A DNA stretch of 11,579 nucleotides from Bacteroidales bacterium UBA5762 (GTDB taxonomy: Bacteria; Bacteroidota; Bacteroidia; Bacteroidales; TTA-H9), in contig DIEY01000037.1 of assembly GCA_002418865.1 (NCBI GenBank), forward strand, positions 182,881 through 194,459, in the 5' to 3' direction. The notes beneath the pieces were generated by a model. That model worked only from the letters and a program-made list of their open reading frames with translations. It had not been told where the DNA came from and did no database searches. The position numbers were made by a program, and so were the translations under genes. This document shows, piece after piece, positions 1-6,421 of this stretch (the first letter of the stretch is position 1; the number at the start of each line of letters is the position of its first letter).

Positions 1-260
1 GCATAAGAAAAGATTTCAAGGCTTTTGGTCAAGGAACAATAGATTGGCTCGAAAATCTTCCTCAAGCCATAATGGCTTATGTGCGTTACTATCAAAATGA
101 AAAAATTCTCGTAATTCATCAACTTGCCGATGCCAATGGCGAATTTGTTTGGCCCGAATTTGTTAAACATCCTACTGATGTTTTTACTGAAAAGCCTTTC
201 AATGTTCAAATCCCTCTTTCTTTACACCCTTTTGATTTTTTTTGGATAAAATTTTCATAG
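1..260 (+). CDS. C-terminal end of a GH13 alpha-amylase-family enzyme, probably trehalose synthase (partial)
   Basis: Frame 3 is open from the window edge to a TAG at 258-260, giving about 85 residues of a protein whose start lies outside. The segment RKDFKAFGQGTIDWLE followed by AIMAYVRYYQNEKILVIHQL matches the end of the GH13 domain and the start of the C-terminal beta domain in trehalose synthase-type enzymes (compare the family pattern R.h.AFGRGt.eFL ... vLAylR.y..e.iLvv.NLs). The closing PFNVQIPLSLHPFDFFWIKF matches the usual last strand, L.PygFyWf.L. In such enzymes this domain packs against the catalytic barrel, and the reaction would be maltose-trehalose interconversion or alpha-glucan hydrolysis in the cytoplasm. 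No catalytic residue lies in the window, so the substrate is uncertain. An internal ATG at 72 is not the real start because homology extends upstream of it. The next gene begins one base after the stop. Confidence 0.72.
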   Translation, partial: IRKDFKAFGQGTIDWLENLPQAIMAYVRYYQNEKILVIHQLADANGEFVWPEFVKHPTDVFTEKPFNVQIPLSLHPFDFFWIKFS

Positions 261-261
261 A

Positions 262-1557
262 ATGACTTCTTCCTATATAGAGTATTTGTATTGTAATTCA
301 ATATCTTACAATGATAAGTTAACTGCATCTGAAAAAGAGTCGATCCATAACTTTCAACATGAGATTTTAGCTTGCCAATCTCTTGATGAAGCCATGTCAT
401 TTATCTGGGAAAACACGGCCAACCTTATTCCACGCGACCGCATAGGTCTTTCATTTATCGAAAATGATGGTCAAACCTTAAGCTCAATTTATTACAAAGC
501 CACTTATAAGCCCATTCTTCTCGATGATTCTTATTCTGGTGGTTTGGCCATGTCGAGCCTACAACCCATTATAAATGAAGGTAAAATTCGAATTATTCAC
601 GATTTGCCTCATTATCTCGACGATCATCCTTATTCTAAAAGCAGTCGGATCTTAGTTGCCGAAGGTGTTCGTTCTAATATAACTCTTCCTCTAATGATAG
701 CTGATAGAAAGATAGGTTTCCTTTTTTACAGCTCTCGCCATAGCAATGCCTTCGATATGCATCATGCTTATATACTTATGGAATTATTATCGGAAATGTC
801 GGCCATCATCGAAAAGGCTTATATTATCGATCAGTTGAAAAAAGCACGTAAAGATTATCTTAACCTCCTGAGTTTTGTGGCTCATGAATTAAAAAGTCCG
901 CTTGCTACAATTTCTACTATGGGATATACTTATCTGGACGGTTATTTAGGGCCAATTGATGAAGCTGGAAAAACAACAATGACGAAAATTATCCGCATTT
1001 CTGGTTATTTAATGAATATGATTCAGAATTATTTAGGCCTGTCGTCCTTAGAAACGGGTGAGATGAAATTTTGTCCTTTAGCTCATGTGGCATTTCGTTC
1101 CGAATTGCTTGATTTCGTAATTGAAACCATCGATGCCAGAATCATCGAACACAAGTCTAAAATTAAAATTCACTCGCCCCAAGAAGAGGTCTATCTCACC
1201 GTCGATCCTGACTTGATGAAAATTGTGCTCACTAATCTTATCGATAATGCTGTAAAATATTCTTTCGAGGAAAGCGAAATCGATATCGAATATCAGGTAA
1301 CAGATAAATTCTTCAGATTTAGTATTACCAATCCCGGAGTTGGATTTACAAAGGAACAAGCAGGCATGCTTTTCAAACGTTTTAGCCGTCTTAGACAAAA
1401 AGGATTGGAAGATAGAAAAGGATCGGGTTTAGGGCTTTATCTTACATGGTGGATTATACAAAAACACGAAGGAAACATTACGGCAGAATCAGAACCAGGT
1501 CAATGGGCGCGTTTTAGCTTTATTTTGCCCATAGATTTACCTGCTGCAAACGCTTAA
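262..1557 (+). CDS. GAF-domain sensor histidine kinase (soluble)
   Basis: A 431-residue cytoplasmic sensor kinase, predicted to autophosphorylate a histidine and pass the phosphate to a response regulator that is not in this window. Residues about 30-185 look like a GAF sensor domain, followed by a short helical linker. The HisKA dimerisation domain has the H-box FVAHELKSPL with phospho-acceptor His208. The HATPase domain has an N-box NLIDNAVKYS (Asn325, Asn329), a G1 box written NPGVGF (357-362) instead of DxGxG, an F-box around FKRFSRL, and a G2 box GSGLGLYL (387-394). Asn in place of the G1 Asp, with a following RKGSGLGLY, is seen in a subgroup of GAF/phytochrome-like kinases, so it need not mean loss of activity. 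No membrane segment or signal peptide is visible. ATG at 262 lies one base after the preceding stop, which suggests one transcript and translational coupling. No Shine-Dalgarno site is seen, as is usual in Bacteroidota. The ligand is unknown. Confidence 0.88.
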   Translation: MTSSYIEYLYCNSISYNDKLTASEKESIHNFQHEILACQSLDEAMSFIWENTANLIPRDRIGLSFIENDGQTLSSIYYKATYKPILLDDSYSGGLAMSSLQPIINEGKIRIIHDLPHYLDDHPYSKSSRILVAEGVRSNITLPLMIADRKIGFLFYSSRHSNAFDMHHAYILMELLSEMSAIIEKAYIIDQLKKARKDYLNLLSFVAHELKSPLATISTMGYTYLDGYLGPIDEAGKTTMTKIIRISGYLMNMIQNYLGLSSLETGEMKFCPLAHVAFRSELLDFVIETIDARIIEHKSKIKIHSPQEEVYLTVDPDLMKIVLTNLIDNAVKYSFEESEIDIEYQVTDKFFRFSITNPGVGFTKEQAGMLFKRFSRLRQKGLEDRKGSGLGLYLTWWIIQKHEGNITAESEPGQWARFSFILPIDLPAANA

Positions 1558-1850
1558 AAATTTATTCTCTTTTATAAGCCTCATTTCTATAAGCATTAGG
1601 AGTACTCTCTTTTGCTTGAAATCCAAATGAATATACTCATCATGCCAACATCTGGTATAATGAATTAGTCTGCTTCATTAATTATTTTATATTAGTTTGC
1701 ATGAAAATCAAATCCTTGTATGCATAATTTTTCTCATTCCATCAAATTCACTCAAGTTAATTAATAAGTTAATTTTTCAAGGCCAGGGCGGTATTGTATT
1801 GTCAGTTAGAAATTATTTACATATTTTAGCCATATAAAACTATTTTGGAT
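1558..1850. other. Intergenic region with no recognisable gene
   Basis: This AT-rich 293-bp stretch lies between the kinase and the aminotransferase. I see no open frame with a recognisable protein, no tRNA-like structure and no strong hairpin-plus-T-run terminator. A repeated AAGTTAAT pair occurs around 1753-1772. The aminotransferase promoter must lie here or upstream, but no clear TTTG/TAnnTTTG pair can be pointed out. Confidence 0.5.
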
Positions 1851-3167
1851 ATGAAAAACACCCCTATTGATTATCAGATTGTTAGAAATTGCATCTCGAA
1901 AAATGGATTAACTTCAGTGGGAAATGCTTCTATTCGAGAAATCAAGAAATTGATTGATGATATCGAAGAGGCCAGTGGACAAAGGTATATACGTATGGAA
2001 ATGGGTAATCCAGGTTTACCACCAGCTTCTCTTGGTGTAGAAGCGCAGATAGAAGCGCTTAAAAGAGGTGTCGCTTGTGAATATCCAGATATTCAGGGCA
2101 TTACACCGCTTAAAAAAGAGATTTCTCGCTTTTTGAAACTTTTTATCAATATTGATGTTGATCCGCAATATTGTTTTGCTTCTGTAGGAAGCATGCAGGG
2201 TAGCTTTGCAACATTCTTAACAGTCAACCGCATGATCGAAAGTAAGACCAAAACTCTTTTCATCGATCCCGGATTTCCCGTACACAAACAACAGGTTAAA
2301 GTATTAGGGCAAGCCTTCAAATCTTTTGATGTTTATGATTATAGAGGGGAAAAGCTACGTGATAAATTAGAAGAAGAACTATCCGATGGTAGCGTAGCTT
2401 CAATTATTTATTCTAATCCCAATAATCCTGCGTGGTTCTGTTTTAACGAACACGAATTGCAAATTATAGCAGAGATGGCTGCCAAGTACAATGTTGTCGT
2501 TATTGAAGATCTGGCTTATTTTGGAATGGATTTCAGGCAAGACTATGGTAAGCCGGGTGAGCCTCCTTATCAACCAAGTATATCACATTATTATGACAAG
2601 TATGTTCTTTTAATTTCAAGTTCAAAAATATTTAGTTACGCAGGTGAGAGAATTGCCGCTCTCGTTATTTCACCTAAATTATATCATACCAATTCAGGCG
2701 ATCTGATAAAATATTATGGCACTGATAATTTTGGCCATGCTTTCGTATTTGGTACTTTATATTCCCTCAGCAGTGGCACGTCTCATTCACCCCAGTATGC
2801 CTTGGCACATCTGTTAAAATCTGTGAATGATGGACAGTATCATTTTCTGAATGAAGTGAAAGAATATGGGGAGAAAGCCGCCATTATGAAAAAAATATTC
2901 CTTCAAAATGGTTTTCGCATTGTTTATGACAAAGATCTCGATGTACCTATTGCCGATGGTTTCTACTTTACTTTTTGTTATCCAGGCTTTAGTGGGGCAC
3001 AGCTTCTTGAAGAATTAATTTATTATGGAATTAGTGCTATCACTTTGGATATTACTGGAAGCCAACGTAAAGAAGGAATCAGAGCCTGCGTTTCATTGGT
3101 TCATCGCAATCAGTTTCCTGACCTTGAATACCGCCTCAAAAGATTTCATGAGGACCATCCTTTATAA
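1851..3167 (+). CDS. Fold-type I PLP-dependent aminotransferase (class I/II)
   Basis: A 438-residue cytoplasmic enzyme of the aspartate aminotransferase superfamily, which moves an amino group between an amino acid and a 2-oxo acid using pyridoxal phosphate. The class hallmarks are in order: NPNNP (189-193) with the substrate/cofactor Asn, EDLAYFG with cofactor Asp220 and Tyr223, and LISSSKIFSYAGERI with Schiff-base Lys259 and phosphate-binding Arg267. An N-terminal MGNPGLPP matches the conserved G.P strand, and the length is normal for the family. I prefer ATG at 1851; an in-frame TTG six bases upstream (1845) would add only two residues and is a weaker start. The specific substrate cannot be read from these motifs. 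The gene is alone on the + strand between the kinase and the convergent minus-strand peptide locus and shows no obvious tie to either. Confidence 0.88.
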   Translation: MKNTPIDYQIVRNCISKNGLTSVGNASIREIKKLIDDIEEASGQRYIRMEMGNPGLPPASLGVEAQIEALKRGVACEYPDIQGITPLKKEISRFLKLFINIDVDPQYCFASVGSMQGSFATFLTVNRMIESKTKTLFIDPGFPVHKQQVKVLGQAFKSFDVYDYRGEKLRDKLEEELSDGSVASIIYSNPNNPAWFCFNEHELQIIAEMAAKYNVVVIEDLAYFGMDFRQDYGKPGEPPYQPSISHYYDKYVLLISSSKIFSYAGERIAALVISPKLYHTNSGDLIKYYGTDNFGHAFVFGTLYSLSSGTSHSPQYALAHLLKSVNDGQYHFLNEVKEYGEKAAIMKKIFLQNGFRIVYDKDLDVPIADGFYFTFCYPGFSGAQLLEELIYYGISAITLDITGSQRKEGIRACVSLVHRNQFPDLEYRLKRFHEDHPL

Positions 3168-3226
3168 AAATTCGGAAACCAAATTTTATTTCATTGTTGT
3201 TCAGTAAACCAGGAAATTAATAAAAT

Positions 3227-3255
3227 TTAGTGTTTTTTATCACTAATCCAGTCCA
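3227..3255 (-). repeat. Solo IS3-element end
   Basis: The + strand here reads from TTAGTG through CACTAATCCAGTCC, the same sequence that forms the right end of the IS3-family element at 5360-5388. It includes a 6-bp inverted repeat (TTAGTG/CACTAA) around an 8-base loop. No transposase sequence follows on the low-coordinate side; the match to the element is lost just below 3227. It appears to be what is left after deletion of an insertion sequence, or the product of recombination with the neighbouring copy. Confidence 0.6.
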
Positions 3256-3433
3256 TCGATTTAGAGGGCTAGAACATTTTTTGTTTGTTTTTTCATCATG
3301 GTCAGAATAAAATTTTCCGTAACCATAATAAACACAATTTATATTGCATAAATCAGACCTCAAAAGTAATTTGTGGTGTACTGGCCAAAATACTTTTTAC
3401 CAATTCGGCATTGACATATACTTTATTTTTCAT
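3227..3433 (-). pseudogene. Radical SAM peptide-maturase remnant, copy A (frameshifted, truncated by IS end)
   Basis: On the minus strand from ATG at 3431-3433 the reading begins MKNKVYVNAELVKSIL and continues to TPQITFEV, clearly paralogous to copy B at 5347-5568. A 2-bp deletion relative to B then causes a frameshift and a stop. When two bases are restored, the frame reads D-L-CNINCVYYGYGKFYS, the N-terminal iron-sulfur motif of a radical SAM/SPASM enzyme. The first two cysteines of CX3CX2C are kept, but the third is Tyr. The homology stops at the sequence matching the IS3 end (about 3227-3255), so the remaining 300 or more residues of a normal maturase are absent. It lies 60 bp after the stop of the adjacent GLPGLI gene, in the same order as copy B. 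It cannot be functional. The assignment to the GG-Bacteroidales maturase family is inferred from the neighbouring precursor. Confidence 0.7.
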
Positions 3434-3493
3434 CTGTTTTAAAAATTTTCAAACAAGCCAGAGTGTGTAGAAAATCTACATGAATATTTCATT

Positions 3494-4321
3494 TTATTCG
3501 AGTTCGATAGGGTTAAAGGGGTAAGATATTTTCTTTGATTCTTCTTCCGATTGACCAACAAAAACAATTCCCGAACCAATAGTTTTCATATAATCCATCG
3601 GATTCTCATATGCTTTTTTTAGAAAAGCACTTAGTTTTTCCCGTGTTATGTTTTCGTAATCCCATTCCCAAATTTTTATAAGTGATTTTTTATTATTGAC
3701 ACTAACACAATTGTACAAATAGTGCCCTTTATCGTCAGAAACGCTAAGTATTAATCCAGGAAGACCGCAAAATTTCCAGGGTCCATCCGAAACAGGAATT
3801 TCAATTGAAAACCATGCAGTCCATTTTCTACCTCTGAAAATGGTAGTAGCTTTTTGACATGAATAGCCTAATATGTTCTTTTTTTCTAAATGAATGCTCC
3901 AATTAAAATCAAATTCATCTTCAACATACTTAAACACTGGACCTTGGAATGGAGATCTATATACAACTGACATTTTCCCTTTTGGATAGTTTTTAAATAC
4001 CTCTACCGGGGGTACAGATTTTTGTAGTAATGGTACTGATTCTATTCCCTTATTCTTCCCATTAGTGTATATGGAATCAAATTTAAACAAGTTGTAACTA
4101 TAGCTTTTTGAAACGTTTTTACCAATTTCAAGTACTATGATGTCCGAGTCTTTTTTTTCCGGTTTGTCAGGGTTATTTGTAAAATCAAGCGAATATTTAA
4201 TGACATATTTACTTGAATCCACAACTTTATAATCAATAATTGACTGTGGAAAAACCACCATCTGAGCAATTGAACTTGTGATAAAGAAAGTTAAAAAGCA
4301 AATAATTATTATATATTTCAT
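3494..4321 (-). CDS. GLPGLI family protein 1 (secreted)
   Basis: This 275-residue protein has an N-terminal signal peptide (about 1-19, hydrophobic IIIICFLTFFI, likely cut near SIAQ), so it should be exported to the periplasm or cell envelope. It carries the motif that names the family, CGLPGLIL (185-192), plus the flanking signatures YSCQKATT (153-160) and FRGRKWTAWF (162-171). The C-terminus YPFNPIELE is shared almost exactly with the two paralogues further up the locus. GLPGLI proteins are confined largely to Bacteroidota and have no established biochemical role. The gene is separated from its paralogues by the IS3 remnant, and its start codon lies about 30 bp inside the element's left end, so its original promoter link is probably cut. 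It is the most diverged of the three (Trp-rich FRGR segment, shorter tail). Confidence 0.87.
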   Translation of the reverse strand: MKYIIIICFLTFFITSSIAQMVVFPQSIIDYKVVDSSKYVIKYSLDFTNNPDKPEKKDSDIIVLEIGKNVSKSYSYNLFKFDSIYTNGKNKGIESVPLLQKSVPPVEVFKNYPKGKMSVVYRSPFQGPVFKYVEDEFDFNWSIHLEKKNILGYSCQKATTIFRGRKWTAWFSIEIPVSDGPWKFCGLPGLILSVSDDKGHYLYNCVSVNNKKSLIKIWEWDYENITREKLSAFLKKAYENPMDYMKTIGSGIVFVGQSEEESKKISYPFNPIELE

Positions 4322-4348
4322 TATTCTATGAGGTACTACCTATTGTTA

Positions 4349-4362
4349 GGACTCAACTAGTG
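4349..4362. repeat. IS3-element terminal inverted repeat, low-coordinate end
   Basis: The + strand reads GGACTCAACTAGTG. It matches the inverted copy at 5374-5387 at 11 of 14 positions. It lies directly after the stop codon of the orfB remnant and 28 bp upstream of the GLPGLI-1 start. Confidence 0.55.
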
Positions 4363-4770
4363 ATGGTTCAACAAATATATCATCTTTTTCGTAATTTTAT
4401 CGTTCAGACCATTATAAAATTCTTCAATCGGGGCAGAGAGCCATTTTGGCCTCTGTCCTTTGAAGAAAAATATTTGTTTTGTTCTGTTCCCTTTTTCCTT
4501 GTTCGTTACCCCGATATTCCCTTTCAGCCACTCATGGAAAAACACTGCCGGTGGCAAGCAGAGGAATGAGCTGATGGTTCTTTTATAAGTCTATGTATAA
4601 AAGAATCTATCCAAAACTTGCCTGGCATGTTGAATATCTTCAAATTCATATTTTTTTCATACCAGTTCTTCCACTACGCTGTGAAAACTTTCGATATGGA
4701 CATCCTGTTGCGCGATTGCGGGCAGAATAAATTCCTGATCCACGAAATTACTTTTCAGATAATGTTGGTT
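4360..4770 (-). pseudogene. IS3 orfB, C-terminal fragment (degenerate)
   Basis: The minus-strand frame reads NFVDQEFILPAIAQQD then VHIESFHSVVEELV, which matches the end of an IS3-type integrase catalytic core; the Glu of HIESFH is the third residue of the DDE triad. It is followed by YEFEDIQHARQVLDRFF and LPPAVFFHEWLKG, typical of the region after the core. Two stops interrupt it, a TGA after VEELV and a TAG after FFYT. The two catalytic Asp residues are missing because the core between this piece and the N-terminal piece has been deleted. The last 66 residues form an open frame, but it is only the tail of this gene. Confidence 0.65.
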
Positions 4771-5077
4771 TTGTTTTTACTGATCTCATAGCTCATGTCT
4801 TTAAGCTCATGGCAAACCTTTAAATAGCCGTTCTCCATAAATTCTCCACTCAGAGAGTTGCGAATATCTTCTACTACTTCTTCATTGGGGACCAACCATG
4901 CATTGTCTTTCAAACAATGGGTAGAAGAGGGCCTACCTCGTTTCCCTCCACGGGATGGATAGTAATAGCTGCTTTTACTCATCCCCGCCGCCATTGATGC
5001 CTTTTCTGCCTTCATCCCTTTAGCAATAAATTTCCCGATTATCGCTTTGCGTTCTTCCAGTGTTCCATCTTTTTTTT
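4755..5077 (-). pseudogene. IS3 orfB, N-terminal fragment
   Basis: Read in the -1 frame relative to orfA from the A8 run at 5070-5077, this gives KDGTLEERKAIIGKF then SMAAGMSKSSYYYPSR, the helix-turn-helix start of an IS3-family transposase B subunit. GYLKVCHELKDM follows, the expected segment before the integrase core. The frame ends at a TGA at 4755-4757, exactly where the sequence jumps to the C-terminal fragment, so a central deletion removed about the first two thirds of the catalytic domain. Confidence 0.7.
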
Positions 5078-5350
5078 AAAAAGTTCCGTCTTCATTTCTA
5101 CCTCAAGGCCCTTCTCTGCAAGCAGCTTTTTCATCCGTTCGTTTTCCTTTTCAAGCCTTTTTATCTCCTTTCTTTCCCTTTTGGCATAACCCGGCAAAAA
5201 AGCCGACTCTCCGCCTTCATTATACTTCTTTTTCCATTCGTAATAGGTTGTTGCATAGATACCATGTTTACGACAGATTTCCACAACACCACCGGTTTCC
5301 GCTTCCTTGAGAAACGAAACTTTTTCTTCTAAATTCCATGTCCTTCTTAT
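5039..5350 (-). pseudogene. IS3 orfA (transposase helix-turn-helix subunit), start codon lost
   Basis: The reading RRTWNLEEKVSFLKEAE, then VVEICRKHGIYATTYYEW, is the N-terminal helix-turn-helix of IS3-family OrfA. A Lys/Glu-rich leucine-zipper-like helix follows, and the frame ends NAKR at a TAA (5039-5041). No ATG precedes the conserved start: the codon where Met would be expected is ATA (5348-5350) and the frame is closed by a stop at 5360-5362. A GTG at 5284 lies inside the conserved helix-turn-helix region and is unlikely to be the native start. The C-terminal end overlaps orfB as in active elements. Confidence 0.7.
5070..5077 (-). promoter_or_regulatory. A8 slippery site for -1 ribosomal frameshifting
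   Basis: Eight consecutive A residues on the minus strand near the end of orfA, at the point where the orfB frame begins. IS3-family elements make the OrfAB transposase by programmed -1 slippage at such runs. The run is intact although the transposase is not. Confidence 0.55.
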
Positions 5351-5568
5351 CTTGTAAAATTAGTGTTTTTTATCACTAATCCAGTCCAGCGATTTAGAGG
5401 GATAGAACATTTTTTGTTTGTTCTTTCATCATGGTTTGAATATAATTTACCATAACCACAATAAACGTAACTAAGATTGCAAATATCTGTAACCTCAAAA
5501 GTTATTTGCGGTGTATTGGCCAGGCTTTTTCTGATCATATCCGGTCTTATATATTGTTTTGTTTTCAT
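5347..5568 (-). pseudogene. Radical SAM peptide-maturase remnant, copy B (truncated by IS3 element)
   Basis: An open frame of 73 residues starting three bases after the stop of GLPGLI-2. It begins MKTKQYIRPDMIRKSLAN and contains TPQITFEVTDICNLSYVYCG, the N-terminus and iron-sulfur motif of a radical SAM/SPASM peptide maturase. In the CX3CX2C motif Cys30 and Cys37 are present, but the middle position is Tyr34, so a normal [4Fe-4S] cluster could not be held. From about residue 61 (Trp of RWTGLVIK) the codons are already IS3-end sequence, and the frame ends shortly after, where a real maturase would continue for several hundred residues. The tight coupling to GLPGLI-2 suggests it was once co-translated. 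Its likely family, the maturase of the GG-Bacteroidales system, is inferred from the precursor upstream. Confidence 0.72.
5374..5387. repeat. IS3-element terminal inverted repeat, high-coordinate end
   Basis: The + strand reads CACTAATCCAGTCC, the inverted partner of 4349-4362. An identical stretch occurs at 3241-3254 beside the other maturase remnant. TTAGTG at 5360-5365 and CACTAA at 5374-5379 can form a small hairpin. Confidence 0.6.
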
Positions 5569-5571
5569 AAT

Positions 5572-6414
5572 TTATTCAAGTTCTATCGGGTTATAGGGCA
5601 TACGGTAATCCTTTGGATTAAATATTATCTTTCCGTCAATTTTTACAGCGTACATCACGCCCATGGAATTGAAGTATTGGGTTGGATTATTGCATCTTTT
5701 TATTAGAAAATTATGCAATTCTTCGCGTGTTGTTTGGGTACATGGAAAATTTTGAGATTTGATTGGCTGGACAGGATTTAGTTTTTTCAGGCCGATAAAC
5801 CTAAATGTATAATGTTGATTTGAATCCTGTATTTCAAGAATTAGTCCTGGCAATCCAACAAACTTAAATGGCCCTAAACTTATTGGAATTTCTGTTGTGA
5901 ACCATGCTTCATATTTACGGCCCCTAAACTCAACTGTCGCATTCTGACAAGAGTAGTTTGCGATCACTTTACGATTATTATGTATTGTCCAATTTAATAC
6001 AGGTTTGTTTTCTTCATAACAAAATATTGTCTCGTCAACGCGTTTTTTTACTTTTAAATTTCCGGTGCGAAGATTCCTGTAAATCTCATCGGTTCCGGCA
6101 CCAGATGGTAGAGAAGGGAAATCGACTCCTTGTTTTTCTAAAATTGTGCGAATCGAGTCATTTTGAAAATGCAAATAACTATATGTTTTTGATATCTCTT
6201 TACCTATCAGCAGCTTTTGGACATCAGTTAACTTATCATTTGGTTTAGTTGTGTCAGGTACTTTTTCAACCTCATAGGTAATTTCATATCTTGCTGAATC
6301 GAGCGTAGTAAAATCATCGATGTAATGTAGTCTATTCATTTGCCCAAAAAGACTTAAATTGGTCACGCATATTGTTATTAAAATGATCAATGTAGTATTT
6401 CTTATTGTTCTCAT
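5572..6414 (-). CDS. GLPGLI family protein 2 (secreted)
   Basis: A 280-residue exported protein with a signal peptide (about 1-25, hydrophobic LIILITICVTNLSLF, likely cut near FGQ). Family signatures are present in order: YSCQNATVEFRGRKYEAWF (154-172) and VGLPGLILEI (186-195). The protein ends PYNPIELE, identical to paralogue 3. An ALxxGKxxSKxxS-like segment near residue 70 (LLIGKEISKTYSY) is also shared. No enzyme motif is visible and the family has no established function. It starts 7 bp after the stop of GLPGLI-3 and its own stop is 3 bp before the maturase remnant, so it lies inside a tight operon. The gene is complete and shows no decay. Confidence 0.9.
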   Translation of the reverse strand: MRTIRNTTLIILITICVTNLSLFGQMNRLHYIDDFTTLDSARYEITYEVEKVPDTTKPNDKLTDVQKLLIGKEISKTYSYLHFQNDSIRTILEKQGVDFPSLPSGAGTDEIYRNLRTGNLKVKKRVDETIFCYEENKPVLNWTIHNNRKVIANYSCQNATVEFRGRKYEAWFTTEIPISLGPFKFVGLPGLILEIQDSNQHYTFRFIGLKKLNPVQPIKSQNFPCTQTTREELHNFLIKRCNNPTQYFNSMGVMYAVKIDGKIIFNPKDYRMPYNPIELE

Positions 6415-6421
6415 TTTGCTG

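Larger units (their letters stand above)
4349..5387 (-). mobile_element. IS3-family insertion sequence remnant, internally deleted
   Basis: The element is about 1.04 kb; intact IS3-family elements are usually 1.2-1.5 kb. Imperfect terminal inverted repeats are GGACTCAACTAGTG at the low end and the complement of GGACTGGATTAGTG at the high end (11 of 14 positions agree). Inside are an orfA-like frame, an A8 slippery run where orfB would be entered by -1 frameshifting, the N-terminal part of orfB, and directly afterwards the C-terminal part of orfB. The central DDE core is missing and the C-terminal part has two in-frame stops. No target-site duplication is obvious. It sits in the radical SAM gene (copy B) and separates GLPGLI-1 from the rest of the locus. 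It cannot move on its own. Confidence 0.75.

Noticed and set aside
1845..1850. TTG start for the aminotransferase
   Set aside because: It would add only two residues; the ATG at 1851 is the stronger start codon, and nothing conserved lies in the extra residues.
5039..5284. GTG at 5282-5284 as the orfA start
   Set aside because: The conserved helix-turn-helix start (RRTWNLEEKVSFLKEAE) lies upstream in the same frame, so this GTG is internal.
4360..5332. Open + strand frames at 4360-4569 and 5060-5332
   Set aside because: They are antisense to the orfB and orfA remnants, whose minus-strand readings match IS3-family transposases.
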